24,329 bases of DNA from an uncultured Porphyromonadaceae bacterium (GTDB lineage: Bacteria; Bacteroidota; Bacteroidia; Bacteroidales; Muribaculaceae): positions 1 through 24,329 of the forward strand of contig URQP01000026.1 of the NCBI GenBank assembly GCA_900550025.1. The letters run 5' to 3'. Positions 7,879-16,743 of the stretch are shown here, piece after piece. The notes under the pieces were generated by a model that made no database searches, was not told the origin of the DNA, and saw only the letters and a program-made list of their open reading frames with translations. The position numbers were made by a program, and so were the translations under genes. How positions within the stretch are numbered: the first letter of the stretch is position 1; each line of letters begins with the position of its first letter.

Positions 7879-7910
7879 TTTTGAGAATAAATTTTTATTT
7901 GCAAACTTTG
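7879..7910 (+). promoter_or_regulatory. candidate nrdJ promoter
   Basis: TTTTG at 7879-7883 is followed after 19 nt by AAACTTTG at 7903-7910, which matches the Bacteroidetes -7 box TAnnTTTG except at the first base. The start codon is 40 bp downstream. Confidence 0.5.
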
Positions 7911-7950
7911 CAAAGTCAAACTTTATAAGCCAATACATCTCATTATAAAT

Positions 7951-10503
7951 ATGGAAAAAAATACTTACACCTACGATGAGGCTTTCAAGGCTTCGTGTGA
8001 ATATTTCAAAGGCGACGAACTGGCTGCGCGTGTTTGGGTCAACAAATATGCGCTGAAAGATTCGTTCGGGAATATTTACGAAAAGACGCCTGACGATATG
8101 CACAGGCGTATAGCGAAGGAAATAGTCAGGATTGAGGAAAAATATAACAATCCGATGACGGAGGAACAGGTCTTTGATTTGATACGCGATTTCAAATACA
8201 TTGTTCCGCAGGGCAGCCCGATGGCGGGGATCGGCAACAACTATCAGATTGGCTCGTTGTCGAATTGCTTCGTTATCGGTCTTGACGGAAGCCCTGACTC
8301 TTATGGCGGAATTATCAAGATTGACGAGGAGCAGGTGCAGTTGATGAAACGCCGTGGCGGAGTAGGGCACGACTTGTCGCACATCCGTCCGAAAGGGTCG
8401 CCTGTCAAGAATTCCGCGTTGACCTCTACCGGCTTGGTGCCGTTTATGGAGCGTTATTCCAACTCCACACGCGAGGTGGCGCAGGACGGCCGACGCGGCG
8501 CATTGATGCTGTCGGTAAGCATCAAACATCCTGACAGCGAGTCGTTTATCGATGCGAAGATGACGGAGGGCAAAGTGACTGGTGCAAATGTGTCGGTACG
8601 TATTGACGACGATTTCATGCGCGCTGTGGAGAATAATACGGAGTATGTGCAGAAATACCCGATTGACAGCGACACTCCGAAATATGAAAAAACAATCGAC
8701 GCCGTGGCTTTATGGCGGAAGATAGTGCATAACGCTTGGAAGAGCGCCGAGCCGGGCGTGTTGTTCTGGGACACGATAATCCGCGAATCGGTGCCCGATT
8801 GCTATTCAGATTTGGGATTCCGCACGATTTCCACCAACCCTTGCGGGGAAATTCCGTTGTGTCCTTACGACAGTTGCCGCCTGATAGCCATCAATTTGTA
8901 TTCATACGTGAAAAATCCGTTTACAAAAGAGGCTTATTTTGATTTCGACTTGTTCTCCTCGCATGTGGGATACGCACAGCGGATGATGGATGACATTATC
9001 GACCTCGAAATGGAGAAAATCGACCGCATACTGGACAAGATAAATTCGGATCCCGAGACACTTGAGGTGAAGGCTACGGAACTGCATCTGTGGGAAAAAA
9101 TCCGGGCAAAGACGCTTAAAGGACGCCGTACAGGTGTCGGGACAACTGGCGAGGGCGATATGATTGCGGCTCTTGGCTTGCGTTACGGTACGGAAGAGGC
9201 TACCGCTTTTTCGGAAAGCGTACATAAAGCGCTCGCGTTGGCTGCCTACCGCTCGTCGGTGAATATGGCGAAGGAGCGTGGCGCTTTCGAGATTTTCGAT
9301 GCGGAAAGAGAGAAGAATAATCCGTTCATCAACCGCATCAAGGATGCCGATCCCGGCTTGTATAAGGATATGGTGAAATATGGCCGCCGCAACATAGCTT
9401 GCCTTACGATAGCTCCTACCGGGACTACAAGCCTTATGACGCAGACATCGTCGGGCATAGAGCCCGTGTTTATGCCGGTGTATAAGCGCAGACGTAAAGT
9501 CAATCCCAATGACCCGAATGTTAGAATAGATTTTGTAGACGAGACAGGCGACGCGTTCGAGGAGTATATTGTTTATCACCACAAGTTTATCACGTGGATG
9601 CAGGTCAACGGCATTGAGGTGAAGCACGACTATACGCAAGAGGAACTTGACGAGTTGGTAAAACGCTCTCCTTATCATAAAGCCACTGCCAACGACATCA
9701 ACTGGTTGGAAAAGGTTAATATGCAGGGGCGTATACAGAAATGGGTCGACCATTCGATAAGCGTTACCATCAATTTGCCGTCGGACGTGTCGGAAGATTT
9801 GATTAACGAGCTTTATATGCACGCTTGGAAAGCAGGTTGCAAGGGATGCACTGTCTATCGTGACGGCTCTCGTTCGGGTGTGCTTGTCTCAACTCAGAAA
9901 GACAATAAAAAAGAAAAGCAGGAAAAGCCGCTGGGCATTGCTTCTGAAGAACAGCATTTGCTGAAGCGTCCGATTGAATTGGAGGCTGACGTGGTACGTT
10001 TCCAGAATAATAAAGAAAAATGGATTGCCTTTATCGGTCTTGCCAACGATAAACCGTATGAGATTTTCACCGGTCTTGCCGATGACGACGATGGCATATT
10101 CTGTCCGAAGACGGTCACGAAAGGAAAGATTATCAAGGCTGTGGATGAGAACGGAAACAAGCGTTATGACTTCCAGTTCATCAACAAGCGCGGTTACAAG
10201 ATTACGATAGAAGGATTGTCGGAGAAGTTCAATCCGGAGTATTGGAACTACGCCAAGCTGATTTCCGGAGTGTTGCGTTACGGAATGCCTATCGATCAGG
10301 TTATAAAGCTTGTCGGCAGTCTTGAACTTAACAGCGAGTCTATCAACACATGGAAGATGGGTGTTGAGCGCGCCTTGAAGAAATATTTGCCTAACGGCAC
10401 GCACGCCAACGGTCAGAAATGCCCGAACTGCGGACAGGAGACCTTGATTTATCAGGAGGGATGCCTGATTTGCACATCATGCGGAACGTCGCGTTGCGGA
10501 TAG
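7951..10503 (+). CDS. nrdJ: adenosylcobalamin-dependent ribonucleotide reductase, class II
   Basis: The 850-residue enzyme reduces ribonucleotides to deoxyribonucleotides using a thiyl radical made from adenosylcobalamin, so it works with or without oxygen. The catalytic finger loop carries STNPCGEIPLC, with Asn296, Cys298 (thiyl radical) and Glu300. Cys106 (SLSNCF) and Cys309 fit the redox-active pair, their spacing matching other NrdJ proteins. APTGTTSLMTQTSSGIEP forms the conserved glycine/threonine-rich segment. The C-terminus has a zinc-ribbon-like CPNCGQE...CLICTSCG ending that resembles the shuttle-cysteine tail of class II enzymes. It is a single-gene unit between its own promoter candidate and a strong terminator. 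The absence of a visible B12 riboswitch suggests its expression is not directly gated by cobalamin at the RNA level. Confidence 0.95.
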   Translation: MEKNTYTYDEAFKASCEYFKGDELAARVWVNKYALKDSFGNIYEKTPDDMHRRIAKEIVRIEEKYNNPMTEEQVFDLIRDFKYIVPQGSPMAGIGNNYQIGSLSNCFVIGLDGSPDSYGGIIKIDEEQVQLMKRRGGVGHDLSHIRPKGSPVKNSALTSTGLVPFMERYSNSTREVAQDGRRGALMLSVSIKHPDSESFIDAKMTEGKVTGANVSVRIDDDFMRAVENNTEYVQKYPIDSDTPKYEKTIDAVALWRKIVHNAWKSAEPGVLFWDTIIRESVPDCYSDLGFRTISTNPCGEIPLCPYDSCRLIAINLYSYVKNPFTKEAYFDFDLFSSHVGYAQRMMDDIIDLEMEKIDRILDKINSDPETLEVKATELHLWEKIRAKTLKGRRTGVGTTGEGDMIAALGLRYGTEEATAFSESVHKALALAAYRSSVNMAKERGAFEIFDAEREKNNPFINRIKDADPGLYKDMVKYGRRNIACLTIAPTGTTSLMTQTSSGIEPVFMPVYKRRRKVNPNDPNVRIDFVDETGDAFEEYIVYHHKFITWMQVNGIEVKHDYTQEELDELVKRSPYHKATANDINWLEKVNMQGRIQKWVDHSISVTINLPSDVSEDLINELYMHAWKAGCKGCTVYRDGSRSGVLVSTQKDNKKEKQEKPLGIASEEQHLLKRPIELEADVVRFQNNKEKWIAFIGLANDKPYEIFTGLADDDDGIFCPKTVTKGKIIKAVDENGNKRYDFQFINKRGYKITIEGLSEKFNPEYWNYAKLISGVLRYGMPIDQVIKLVGSLELNSESINTWKMGVERALKKYLPNGTHANGQKCPNCGQETLIYQEGCLICTSCGTSRCG

Positions 10504-10528
10504 CCGTTGCATAATTTTTATGGATTTT

Positions 10529-10570
10529 AAAGCACACAGTGAAAAATATTATGGTTTCACTGTGTGCTTT
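10529..10570 (+). terminator. nrdJ rho-independent terminator
   Basis: A perfect 16-bp stem pairs 10529-10544 with 10555-10570 around a 10-nt loop, and the 3' arm runs into a T-rich tail (CTTTTTCATTTTT). It lies 25 bp after the nrdJ stop codon. Confidence 0.88.
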
Positions 10571-10639
10571 TTCATTTTTAATGTGTAAATTTATCGCATA
10601 ATTGATTCACTGATTTTAATACTTAAAATTACAGACCAG

Positions 10640-13312
10640 ATGAAAATAACATTTAATATTGATTACAGGACCAATTGGGGCGAATCGCTGTATATTGTAG
10701 GTACGATACCGGAGCTTGGCGGCACATTAGCCGGTGATGCTTTGGTTATGAATTATAGTAGCGGGACGTGGACTCTTACAGTCGATGTAAAAGGGCCTGT
10801 AAAGAATTTTGAATACCGTTATTTTGTTAGAAGCGATCAAGGATACGTCAGGAAAGAGTGGGGTAAACCTCATCTTTTCATGGCAGGCAGCAACATAAGG
10901 ACATATGTGGTTTATGACCATTGGCAGGATCAGCCGATGGACAAGTCGTTCTATTCTTCAATGTTTACCGATTCGGTGTTTCGCCGGGAGCGCTCGGAAA
11001 CGCATAAGCCAGAACCGGGCTGCTTGAATCTCAGGGTATTTGCACCGTCGGTGCGTCCTGATGAAGTTCTTGCAATTGCAGGCGAATGTGCGGCTCTTGG
11101 CAAGTGGAATCCTGATGCCGCGGTCGAGCTGGAAGACAGCCGTTTCCCGGAATGGTCGGTTTCATTGCCTTTGCAAGACCTTGATTTTCCTTTGATTTTC
11201 AAACTGATTAAGAAAAACCGGAAAACCGGAAAAGTCATTTGGGAGAATACCGACAACCGTATTCTCGATATTGATGTACCCAAAGCTAAAACTACAGCTT
11301 TGGTTGTGACGGGATTGCGTTTCAACGATTCATCCGCTTTGTGGAAGGGTGCCGGGACGGCTATTCCGGTATTTTCTATCCGCACGGAAGAAGATTTCGG
11401 TGTAGGCGATTTTGTAGGGATAAAAAGGATGGTCGATTGGCTTGCCCTGACGGGACAGAAAGTGTTGCAGATTCTGCCGATAAATGACACGACGATGACA
11501 GGCACATGGACTGATTCTTATCCGTATGAGGCCAATTCTTCGTTCGCTTTGCATCCGATGTTTTTACATTTACAATCTGTCGGCATTTTAAAGGATGCCG
11601 CACGCCGGGAATTTTATTCCGGTCTGGCTGCGGAATTGAACGCTTTGCCGCAGGTTGACTATGAGCGTGTGAATCAGGGCAAGATGCAATATGCAAGGGA
11701 AGTGTTTGCCGAGTCAGGTGTTGACACATTGGAGTGTCAGGAATTTGCCGGTTTTAAGGATAAAAATGATTATTGGTTGAAACCTTATGCCGCTTTTTGT
11801 GTGCTTAGAGACAAGTTCGGCACGGCCGATTTCTCGAAATGGGAAAATTATTCTGTATATGATGACGCTGTGATTGATAAGTTTATCGAGGATAACCGGG
11901 AGGCCGTCGATTTTGTTTATTTCGTGCAGTTCCATCTTGACAGGCAGCTTAAGGATGCAAGTGAGTATGCCCATGCGCATAATGTGGTGTTGAAAGGTGA
12001 CATTCCAATTGGCATAAGTCGTACGAGTGCAGATGCATGGGTCAATCCTGATTTGTTTAATATGGACTGTCAGGCAGGTGCGCCGCCGGACGATTTTTCA
12101 GTACTCGGACAAAATTGGGGCTTGCCGACATATAACTGGGACGAGATGGAAAAGGACGGTTTCCAGTGGTGGAAGAACCGGATGAGAAAGATGTCGGAAT
12201 ATTTCGACCTTTATCGCATCGACCATATACTTGGATTTTTCCGTATATGGCAGATCCCGATGACCGCAGTCCACGGTTTGCTTGGCACTTTCGAGCCGGC
12301 ATTGCCTTACACTCCTGATGAGATGCGGTATAGTTATGATTTTTGGATTGACACGGATGTGCATGCAAAGCCGTTTATCCGGGATTATTTTCTTGCAGAT
12401 TTTTTCGGGGAGTTTACCGAAGAGGCAAAAATTATGTTTTTGGTTGATGACGGTTATGGTAAGTTCCATTTAAAGGAGTTTGTCGATAATCAGGCTAAAG
12501 TAGTTGCTTATTTCAAGGATAAGGAACAGACGGAGAAGAATAACCGGATGCAGAATGCTTTGCTGGGATTGATTGATCAAGTGCTGTTCATTGAAGATTC
12601 GCATCAGAAAGGTAAGTACCATCCGCGTATTTCTGCGCAGTTTACTTATGTTTACCGTTCTCTTAACGATTACGAGCGTTGGTGTTTCGACCGTCTTTAT
12701 AATGACTTCTTCTATCACCGTCATAATGATTTCTGGTATGGGAAGGCGATGATGAAACTTCCGGCATTGGTAAACTCCACGGATATGCTCGTGTGTGGAG
12801 AGGATTTGGGTATGATACCGGATTGTGTGCCGGCTGTAATGCGTCAGTTGCAGATACTTTCACTTGAAATTCAGCGGATGCCTAAAGACCCGAAAGTTGA
12901 GTTCGGAAATCCATATCATTATCCGTATCTTTCGGTTTGTACAACTTCCACCCATGATATGGGCGGTATACGGCAGTGGTGGGAAGAAAATCCGGACAAG
13001 ACACAGCGTTTCTTCAACAATATGCTCGGGCAGACCGGGAAAGCTCCATATTTTGCAGAACCTTGGATTTGCGATATAATTGTAAGTCAGCATATGGAGT
13101 CGCCAGCTATGCTCGCTGTTTTGCCGTTGCAGGACTGGTTGTCGGTTGACGGTAGCTTGAGACGTGAGAATCCGCACGATGAACAGATTAACAATCCGGC
13201 AATATCACCGTATTATTGGCGTTATCGTATGCATCTCACTGTTGAAAGGCTTATGGATGCCAAATCTTTTAATGCTCTTGTAAAGAATAAGATTATCCGT
13301 AGCGGGAGATGA
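10640..13312 (+). CDS. malQ: 4-alpha-glucanotransferase, DPE2-like (CBM20-CBM20-GH77)
   Basis: The 890-residue enzyme transfers alpha-1,4-glucan segments between acceptors (disproportionation of malto-oligosaccharides and glycogen ends). Two N-terminal starch-binding CBM20 modules are visible: residues 1-~100 (SLYIVGTIPELGG) and ~130-240 (LAIAGECAALGKWNP). The GH77 barrel follows from ~250 (FGVGDFVGIKRMVDW, then LPINDT). The nucleophile is Asp528 in YRIDHILGFFRIW, the acid/base Glu721 in CGEDLGMIP, and the third carboxylate Asp773 in STHDM. The ~190-residue gap between Asp528 and Glu721 is larger than in bacterial MalQ and matches the insertion typical of plant DPE2 and its bacterial relatives. 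No signal peptide is seen, so it is cytoplasmic. It converges on the ferritin gene and is near a glycogen operon, implying a role in storage-glucan turnover. Confidence 0.92.
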   Translation: MKITFNIDYRTNWGESLYIVGTIPELGGTLAGDALVMNYSSGTWTLTVDVKGPVKNFEYRYFVRSDQGYVRKEWGKPHLFMAGSNIRTYVVYDHWQDQPMDKSFYSSMFTDSVFRRERSETHKPEPGCLNLRVFAPSVRPDEVLAIAGECAALGKWNPDAAVELEDSRFPEWSVSLPLQDLDFPLIFKLIKKNRKTGKVIWENTDNRILDIDVPKAKTTALVVTGLRFNDSSALWKGAGTAIPVFSIRTEEDFGVGDFVGIKRMVDWLALTGQKVLQILPINDTTMTGTWTDSYPYEANSSFALHPMFLHLQSVGILKDAARREFYSGLAAELNALPQVDYERVNQGKMQYAREVFAESGVDTLECQEFAGFKDKNDYWLKPYAAFCVLRDKFGTADFSKWENYSVYDDAVIDKFIEDNREAVDFVYFVQFHLDRQLKDASEYAHAHNVVLKGDIPIGISRTSADAWVNPDLFNMDCQAGAPPDDFSVLGQNWGLPTYNWDEMEKDGFQWWKNRMRKMSEYFDLYRIDHILGFFRIWQIPMTAVHGLLGTFEPALPYTPDEMRYSYDFWIDTDVHAKPFIRDYFLADFFGEFTEEAKIMFLVDDGYGKFHLKEFVDNQAKVVAYFKDKEQTEKNNRMQNALLGLIDQVLFIEDSHQKGKYHPRISAQFTYVYRSLNDYERWCFDRLYNDFFYHRHNDFWYGKAMMKLPALVNSTDMLVCGEDLGMIPDCVPAVMRQLQILSLEIQRMPKDPKVEFGNPYHYPYLSVCTTSTHDMGGIRQWWEENPDKTQRFFNNMLGQTGKAPYFAEPWICDIIVSQHMESPAMLAVLPLQDWLSVDGSLRRENPHDEQINNPAISPYYWRYRMHLTVERLMDAKSFNALVKNKIIRSGR

Positions 13313-13330
13313 ATCTATGATTAGATAACA

Positions 13331-13364
13331 AAAAATGCCGCCAAATTCACTGCGGCATTTTTTG
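13331..13364. terminator. bidirectional terminator between glucanotransferase and ferritin genes
   Basis: A 12-bp stem pairs 13331-13342 (AAAAAATGCCGC) with 13353-13364 around a 10-nt loop. Flanking A and T runs on the two arms allow it to work for both converging genes. Confidence 0.88.
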
Positions 13365-13380
13365 TTTATTATATGTGTTT

Positions 13381-13905
13381 TTATTCTGCTGAATTGGCAA
13401 GTGGGGCAGGTGTGGCGTATGTCCTTGCTGCCAGTTCTTTGTCGATGGTATACATCCCGAAACCGTTGTCACCTATGAGGGTGAGGTGGTCGATGTATTC
13501 TTGTGCTGTTTTTTCTTCTTCTACTTGCTCGTCTATGAACCAAGTGAGCATGCTGCGTGTCGCATAGTCTTTTTCTTCCTCTGCGATTGCATAGAGTTCG
13601 TTAATCATTTTTGTCACTTTCTGCTCGTGTTTCAAGGTCTCTTTAAACACGTGGAGCGGGCTTTCCCATTGGGTGTCAACGGCGGTTATCGGTTGTAGCA
13701 CAACTCTTCCTCCACGGTCATAAACATAATTCATAAAGATTTCAGCGTGTGCCTGCTCTTCCTTGAATTGCACTTTGAACCAATTGGCGAATCCGCTTTT
13801 TCCTTCAGCTTCAAAGTATGCTGACATTGATAAATAGAGGTATGCGGACCAAAATTCCGCATTGATTTGCGCATTTAGCGCGTCTTCTAATTTTTTGCTA
13901 AGCAT
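13381..13905 (-). CDS. ftnA: bacterial non-haem ferritin
   Basis: The 174-residue protein is a four-helix ferritin that oxidises Fe(II) and stores it as a mineral inside a 24-subunit cage in the cytoplasm. Ferroxidase-site residues are all visible: Glu17 (NAEFWSAYLYLSM), Glu50 and His53 (KEEQAHAEIF), Glu94, and the FtnA-type Glu126/Gln127 and Glu130 in WFIDEQVEEE. Length fits FtnA, with a short C-terminal tail LAARTYATPAPLANSAE that is more variable than the core. It sits alone between two terminators. I could not find a clear -7/-33 pair or an iron/peroxide regulator site in the ~65 bp upstream. Assignment is firm from conserved residues. Confidence 0.94.
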   Translation of the reverse strand: MLSKKLEDALNAQINAEFWSAYLYLSMSAYFEAEGKSGFANWFKVQFKEEQAHAEIFMNYVYDRGGRVVLQPITAVDTQWESPLHVFKETLKHEQKVTKMINELYAIAEEEKDYATRSMLTWFIDEQVEEEKTAQEYIDHLTLIGDNGFGMYTIDKELAARTYATPAPLANSAE

Positions 13906-13971
13906 AATGTTTGTTTTTATCTGTTTCTATTTCTACTACGTTTTAGTTTGTTTGATTGTTCATTTTCATAA

Positions 13972-14011
13972 AAGAAATCGGAACTACCGTCAAAGATAAT
14001 TCCGATTTCTT
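13972..14011 (-). terminator. terminator of the debranching enzyme-GT-GH57 operon
   Basis: A 12-bp inverted repeat pairs 13972-13983 with 14000-14011 around a 16-nt loop. It starts 15 bp after the GH57 stop on the minus strand and is followed there by a T-rich run (TTTTATG). Confidence 0.75.
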
Positions 14012-14026
14012 CCTGCTATCGGTTGA

Positions 14027-15445
14027 TTATTTGGTTTCTTTTTTGGCAGTCGTTTTTCTTGCAGCCGGCTTGGTTGCAGTTTTTGCCGCCGGTTTCTTTG
14101 CGGCTGGTTTTCTTGCAGCCGGCTTTTTCTCGATTTCTTCGGTTTGTTGCTCGATTGTAGTTTTCAATACCCGCAATTCCTTATTGAGCATTTCTATTTC
14201 GCTCTCTTGATTCTTTATGGTTGTAAGTAGGGCGTTAAGCTCTTCGTTTTCAATGGATAGCGGATATTGCTCTTCTACTCTGACGATGAAGTCGGACAAA
14301 ACGTTCATATAGTTGGTGAATGCCTGATATGGCGATTCATACGGACTGAACATTGCATGTGCCGCTCCGTCGCTGAAGTGATTGGTGCTCATATAGAAGA
14401 AATGGTCGGACGATTGCAGGTAGAGCCAGTCCTGTTTCAAACGTCGGTCGCTGCACAGGTGTACACGTTCAGCTACTGAATACAGTTTGTGGAATGCTTC
14501 GTTCTGCAAGTCGTTGCCTAACCATGCGCTTACGTCGCGTGCTTCGTCGGCTCCGGAAATCGGGTGCGTTACGGAAATTATATCGACTGCTTTCAGTTTT
14601 GATACGGCTTCTGTCGGTGTCCAGAATTCGATTCCTTTTTGCTCCGCAAACCTTGGCAAAGCCTTGAAAAAGTCGAAAATTCCTGTTTCCCTCGGATGAT
14701 TTTCCCCGATTGTCTCATAGTTAAGCGCTATGTTGACGAGCTGTTCTTCTTTTGGACAATCGGCAATCCATGCCATATATTTGTCGGCCGTAAGCGGATA
14801 TTCGTGCCAAGCTGAGTCGGAGAACCGCATTGCTATGTCGTCGGTCAGCTTGGAATTGCGGAACAGCAGCTTCATTTTCGGCGCTCCTGCCGAATTGTAT
14901 ACATAATTCGGCGATTTCCATCCGAGAATGTGTTTCGCTCCTTCCGTCAGCACAGCCTTGAATCCCATTGCGGCGACTTGTGCGGCAATCTCGTCATTAT
15001 ATACGAATTCTGTGTTTTTGAACACTTTCGGTTTTTGTCCGAACAATTCGTATATCAATTTGTCATGCTGTTCAACTTGCTGGCGGAATTCCTCTTCATC
15101 GGTGAGCGATGCAAGGGAATGGTCGTATGTCTCTGACAGGAATTCTACGCAACCGGTGTCTGCCAGCTTTTTCATCGAGTCGATAAATTCAGGCACGTAT
15201 TGCTGGAACTGTTCGATGGCAGTACCGGAGATGGAGAATGCCACTTTGAATTTCTTGTTACTGTCATTAATCATTTGCAACAGCAGCTCGTTGGCCGGCA
15301 AATACGCGTGTTGGGCTATCCTTGAGATGATTTCTTCATTTGCAAAATCATCGTAATAATAATGGTCGTTACCAATATCGAAGAAACGGTAGCGTTTCAA
15401 TCTGAATGGTTGGTGTATTTGGAAATAAAGACAAATTGCACTCAT
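14027..15445 (-). CDS. GH57 alpha-amylase-like protein with altered active site and basic tail
   Basis: The 472-residue protein belongs to glycoside hydrolase family 57 (alpha-amylase/branching-type retaining enzymes). Conserved regions are seen in order: IHQPFR (~10-15), SISGTAIEQF (~71-80), KNTEFVYND (~143-151, with the expected nucleophile Glu146) and ALNYETIGENH (~240-250). In active GH57 alpha-amylases the last motif reads MDYETFGEH with a catalytic Asp; here that position is Asn242 (codon AAC). It may therefore be one of the known alpha-amylase-like homologues with incomplete machinery, acting as a binding or scaffold partner, or use another acid. After ~395 a predicted coiled coil (NEELNALLTTIKNQESEIEMLNKEL) leads to a ~33-residue Lys/Ala/Pro tail of KPAA repeats. 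It is the last gene of the glycogen operon, 12 bp after the glycosyltransferase. Confidence 0.88.
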   Translation of the reverse strand: MSAICLYFQIHQPFRLKRYRFFDIGNDHYYYDDFANEEIISRIAQHAYLPANELLLQMINDSNKKFKVAFSISGTAIEQFQQYVPEFIDSMKKLADTGCVEFLSETYDHSLASLTDEEEFRQQVEQHDKLIYELFGQKPKVFKNTEFVYNDEIAAQVAAMGFKAVLTEGAKHILGWKSPNYVYNSAGAPKMKLLFRNSKLTDDIAMRFSDSAWHEYPLTADKYMAWIADCPKEEQLVNIALNYETIGENHPRETGIFDFFKALPRFAEQKGIEFWTPTEAVSKLKAVDIISVTHPISGADEARDVSAWLGNDLQNEAFHKLYSVAERVHLCSDRRLKQDWLYLQSSDHFFYMSTNHFSDGAAHAMFSPYESPYQAFTNYMNVLSDFIVRVEEQYPLSIENEELNALLTTIKNQESEIEMLNKELRVLKTTIEQQTEEIEKKPAARKPAAKKPAAKTATKPAARKTTAKKETK

Positions 15446-15457
15446 ATTCTTAAAATT

Positions 15458-16717
15458 TTAACGGTTTAATAATTGGTTGTAAATATCTATTACTTTTTTC
15501 CCGGCTTTCTTCCATTGTATGCCGTCAACTTCTTCAAGTCCTTCCTCGTGAAGTTGCTTGTACATTGCCGGATAAGTTATTATGGAATAAATGGCGTCGG
15601 CCATTGCGTCGATGTCCCAAAAGTCGATTTTAATCACATGGTTTAGGATTTCGGCACATCCCGACTGCTTGGAAATTATCGACGGTACGCCCATTTGCAT
15701 GGCCTCGAGTGGTGATATGCCGAATGGTTCGGAAACCGATGGCATGATATACACATCAGATGCTTTCAGCATTTCGTACACTTGTTTACCTTTTTGGAAT
15801 CCGGGGAAATGGAAGCGGTCTGAAATGTCCTTTTGAGCGGCAAGGTCGATCATCTTTTCCATCATATCTCCGCTACCTGCCATCACAAAGCGTACATTAT
15901 GCACTTTCTGAAGCACTTTGGCCGCGGCTTCCACAAAGTATTCCGGCCCTTTTTGCATTGTGATGCGCCCGAGGAAAGTAACAACTTTCTCTTTCATCTT
16001 AGGCACTTGCACATTCTTCAACTCGTCGCTGAGCGGTTCAACGGCATTGTGTACTGTCGTAACTTTTGCCGGGTCGATGCCGTATTTTTCGATTACAGTA
16101 CGGCGTGTCAGGTTGCTTACTGTGATGATATGGTCAGCGTTAAGCATACCGTCGCGTTCGATGTTGAAAACAGTGGGATTTACATTGCCGCGTGAGCGGT
16201 CGAAGTCTGTGGCATGCACATGGATTACCAGCGGTTTGCCTGATACTTGTTTGGCATGTATTCCTGCCGGATAGGTAAGCCAGTCGTGCGAATGTATTAT
16301 GTCGAAATCCACAGTGCGGGCAATGACACCTGCCACGATTGAATAATTGTTGATTTCTTCAAGCAGATTGTCAGGATATCTTCCTGAAAATTCGATGCAG
16401 CCGAGGTCGTTGACACACATATAGTTGAAATCTGCATAAATATGCGACCGCAAGTCGAAGTATAATTGCGGATCCATCACATTGCCGATTCTTGATTTCA
16501 CATAGTCCCAATCGGCGTCGCGCCATGCAACAGGGGTGTTGCATGCTCCTATTATGTTGGCGAAACTTTTGTCTTCGTCACCGTGCGGTTTAGGGATGAC
16601 AAAAGTTATGTCCATATTTCCGTTTTCGGCCATCCCTTTGGTCAGTCCGTAGCTTGCGGTGCCGAGTCCTCCGAGGATGTGGGGTGGAAATTCCCACCCG
16701 AACATTAGAGCTTTCAT
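15458..16717 (-). CDS. GT4-type glycosyltransferase, glycogen/starch synthase-like
   Basis: The 419-residue GT-B glycosyltransferase most likely elongates alpha-1,4-glucan from a nucleotide-glucose donor. The N-terminal domain has MKALMFGWEFPPHILGGLG with the glycine loop at 16-19, HSHDWLTYPAG (~142-152) and HVHATDFDRS (~166-175), all typical of the glycogen synthase/GT4 group. The C-terminal domain has FLGRITMQKGPEY (Arg251, Lys256) and the E-x7-E motif SEPFGISPLEAM (Glu330, Glu338). It lies 26 bp downstream of the debranching enzyme and 12 bp upstream of the GH57 gene, which strongly supports a glycogen role rather than cell-surface polysaccharide synthesis. UDP- versus ADP-glucose use cannot be decided from sequence. 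Confidence 0.88.
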   Translation of the reverse strand: MKALMFGWEFPPHILGGLGTASYGLTKGMAENGNMDITFVIPKPHGDEDKSFANIIGACNTPVAWRDADWDYVKSRIGNVMDPQLYFDLRSHIYADFNYMCVNDLGCIEFSGRYPDNLLEEINNYSIVAGVIARTVDFDIIHSHDWLTYPAGIHAKQVSGKPLVIHVHATDFDRSRGNVNPTVFNIERDGMLNADHIITVSNLTRRTVIEKYGIDPAKVTTVHNAVEPLSDELKNVQVPKMKEKVVTFLGRITMQKGPEYFVEAAAKVLQKVHNVRFVMAGSGDMMEKMIDLAAQKDISDRFHFPGFQKGKQVYEMLKASDVYIMPSVSEPFGISPLEAMQMGVPSIISKQSGCAEILNHVIKIDFWDIDAMADAIYSIITYPAMYKQLHEEGLEEVDGIQWKKAGKKVIDIYNQLLNR

Positions 16718-16743
16718 ATTCGAAAGGTTTATTTCATTAGTGA

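Noticed and set aside
7597..7950. Cobalamin riboswitch upstream of the B12-dependent reductase
   Set aside because: Searched for the conserved B12 box and core; nothing matched beyond short chance strings.
7801..8529. 242-codon open frame on the minus strand across the nrdJ start
   Set aside because: It overlaps the nrdJ promoter and coding start and encodes a low-complexity, unrecognisable product.
8902..9822. 306-codon open frame antisense to nrdJ
   Set aside because: Mirror frame of a conserved enzyme gene with no recognisable domain or start context.
15833..16274. Open frames antisense to the glycosyltransferase
   Set aside because: Shadows of a gene with clear GT4 motifs.
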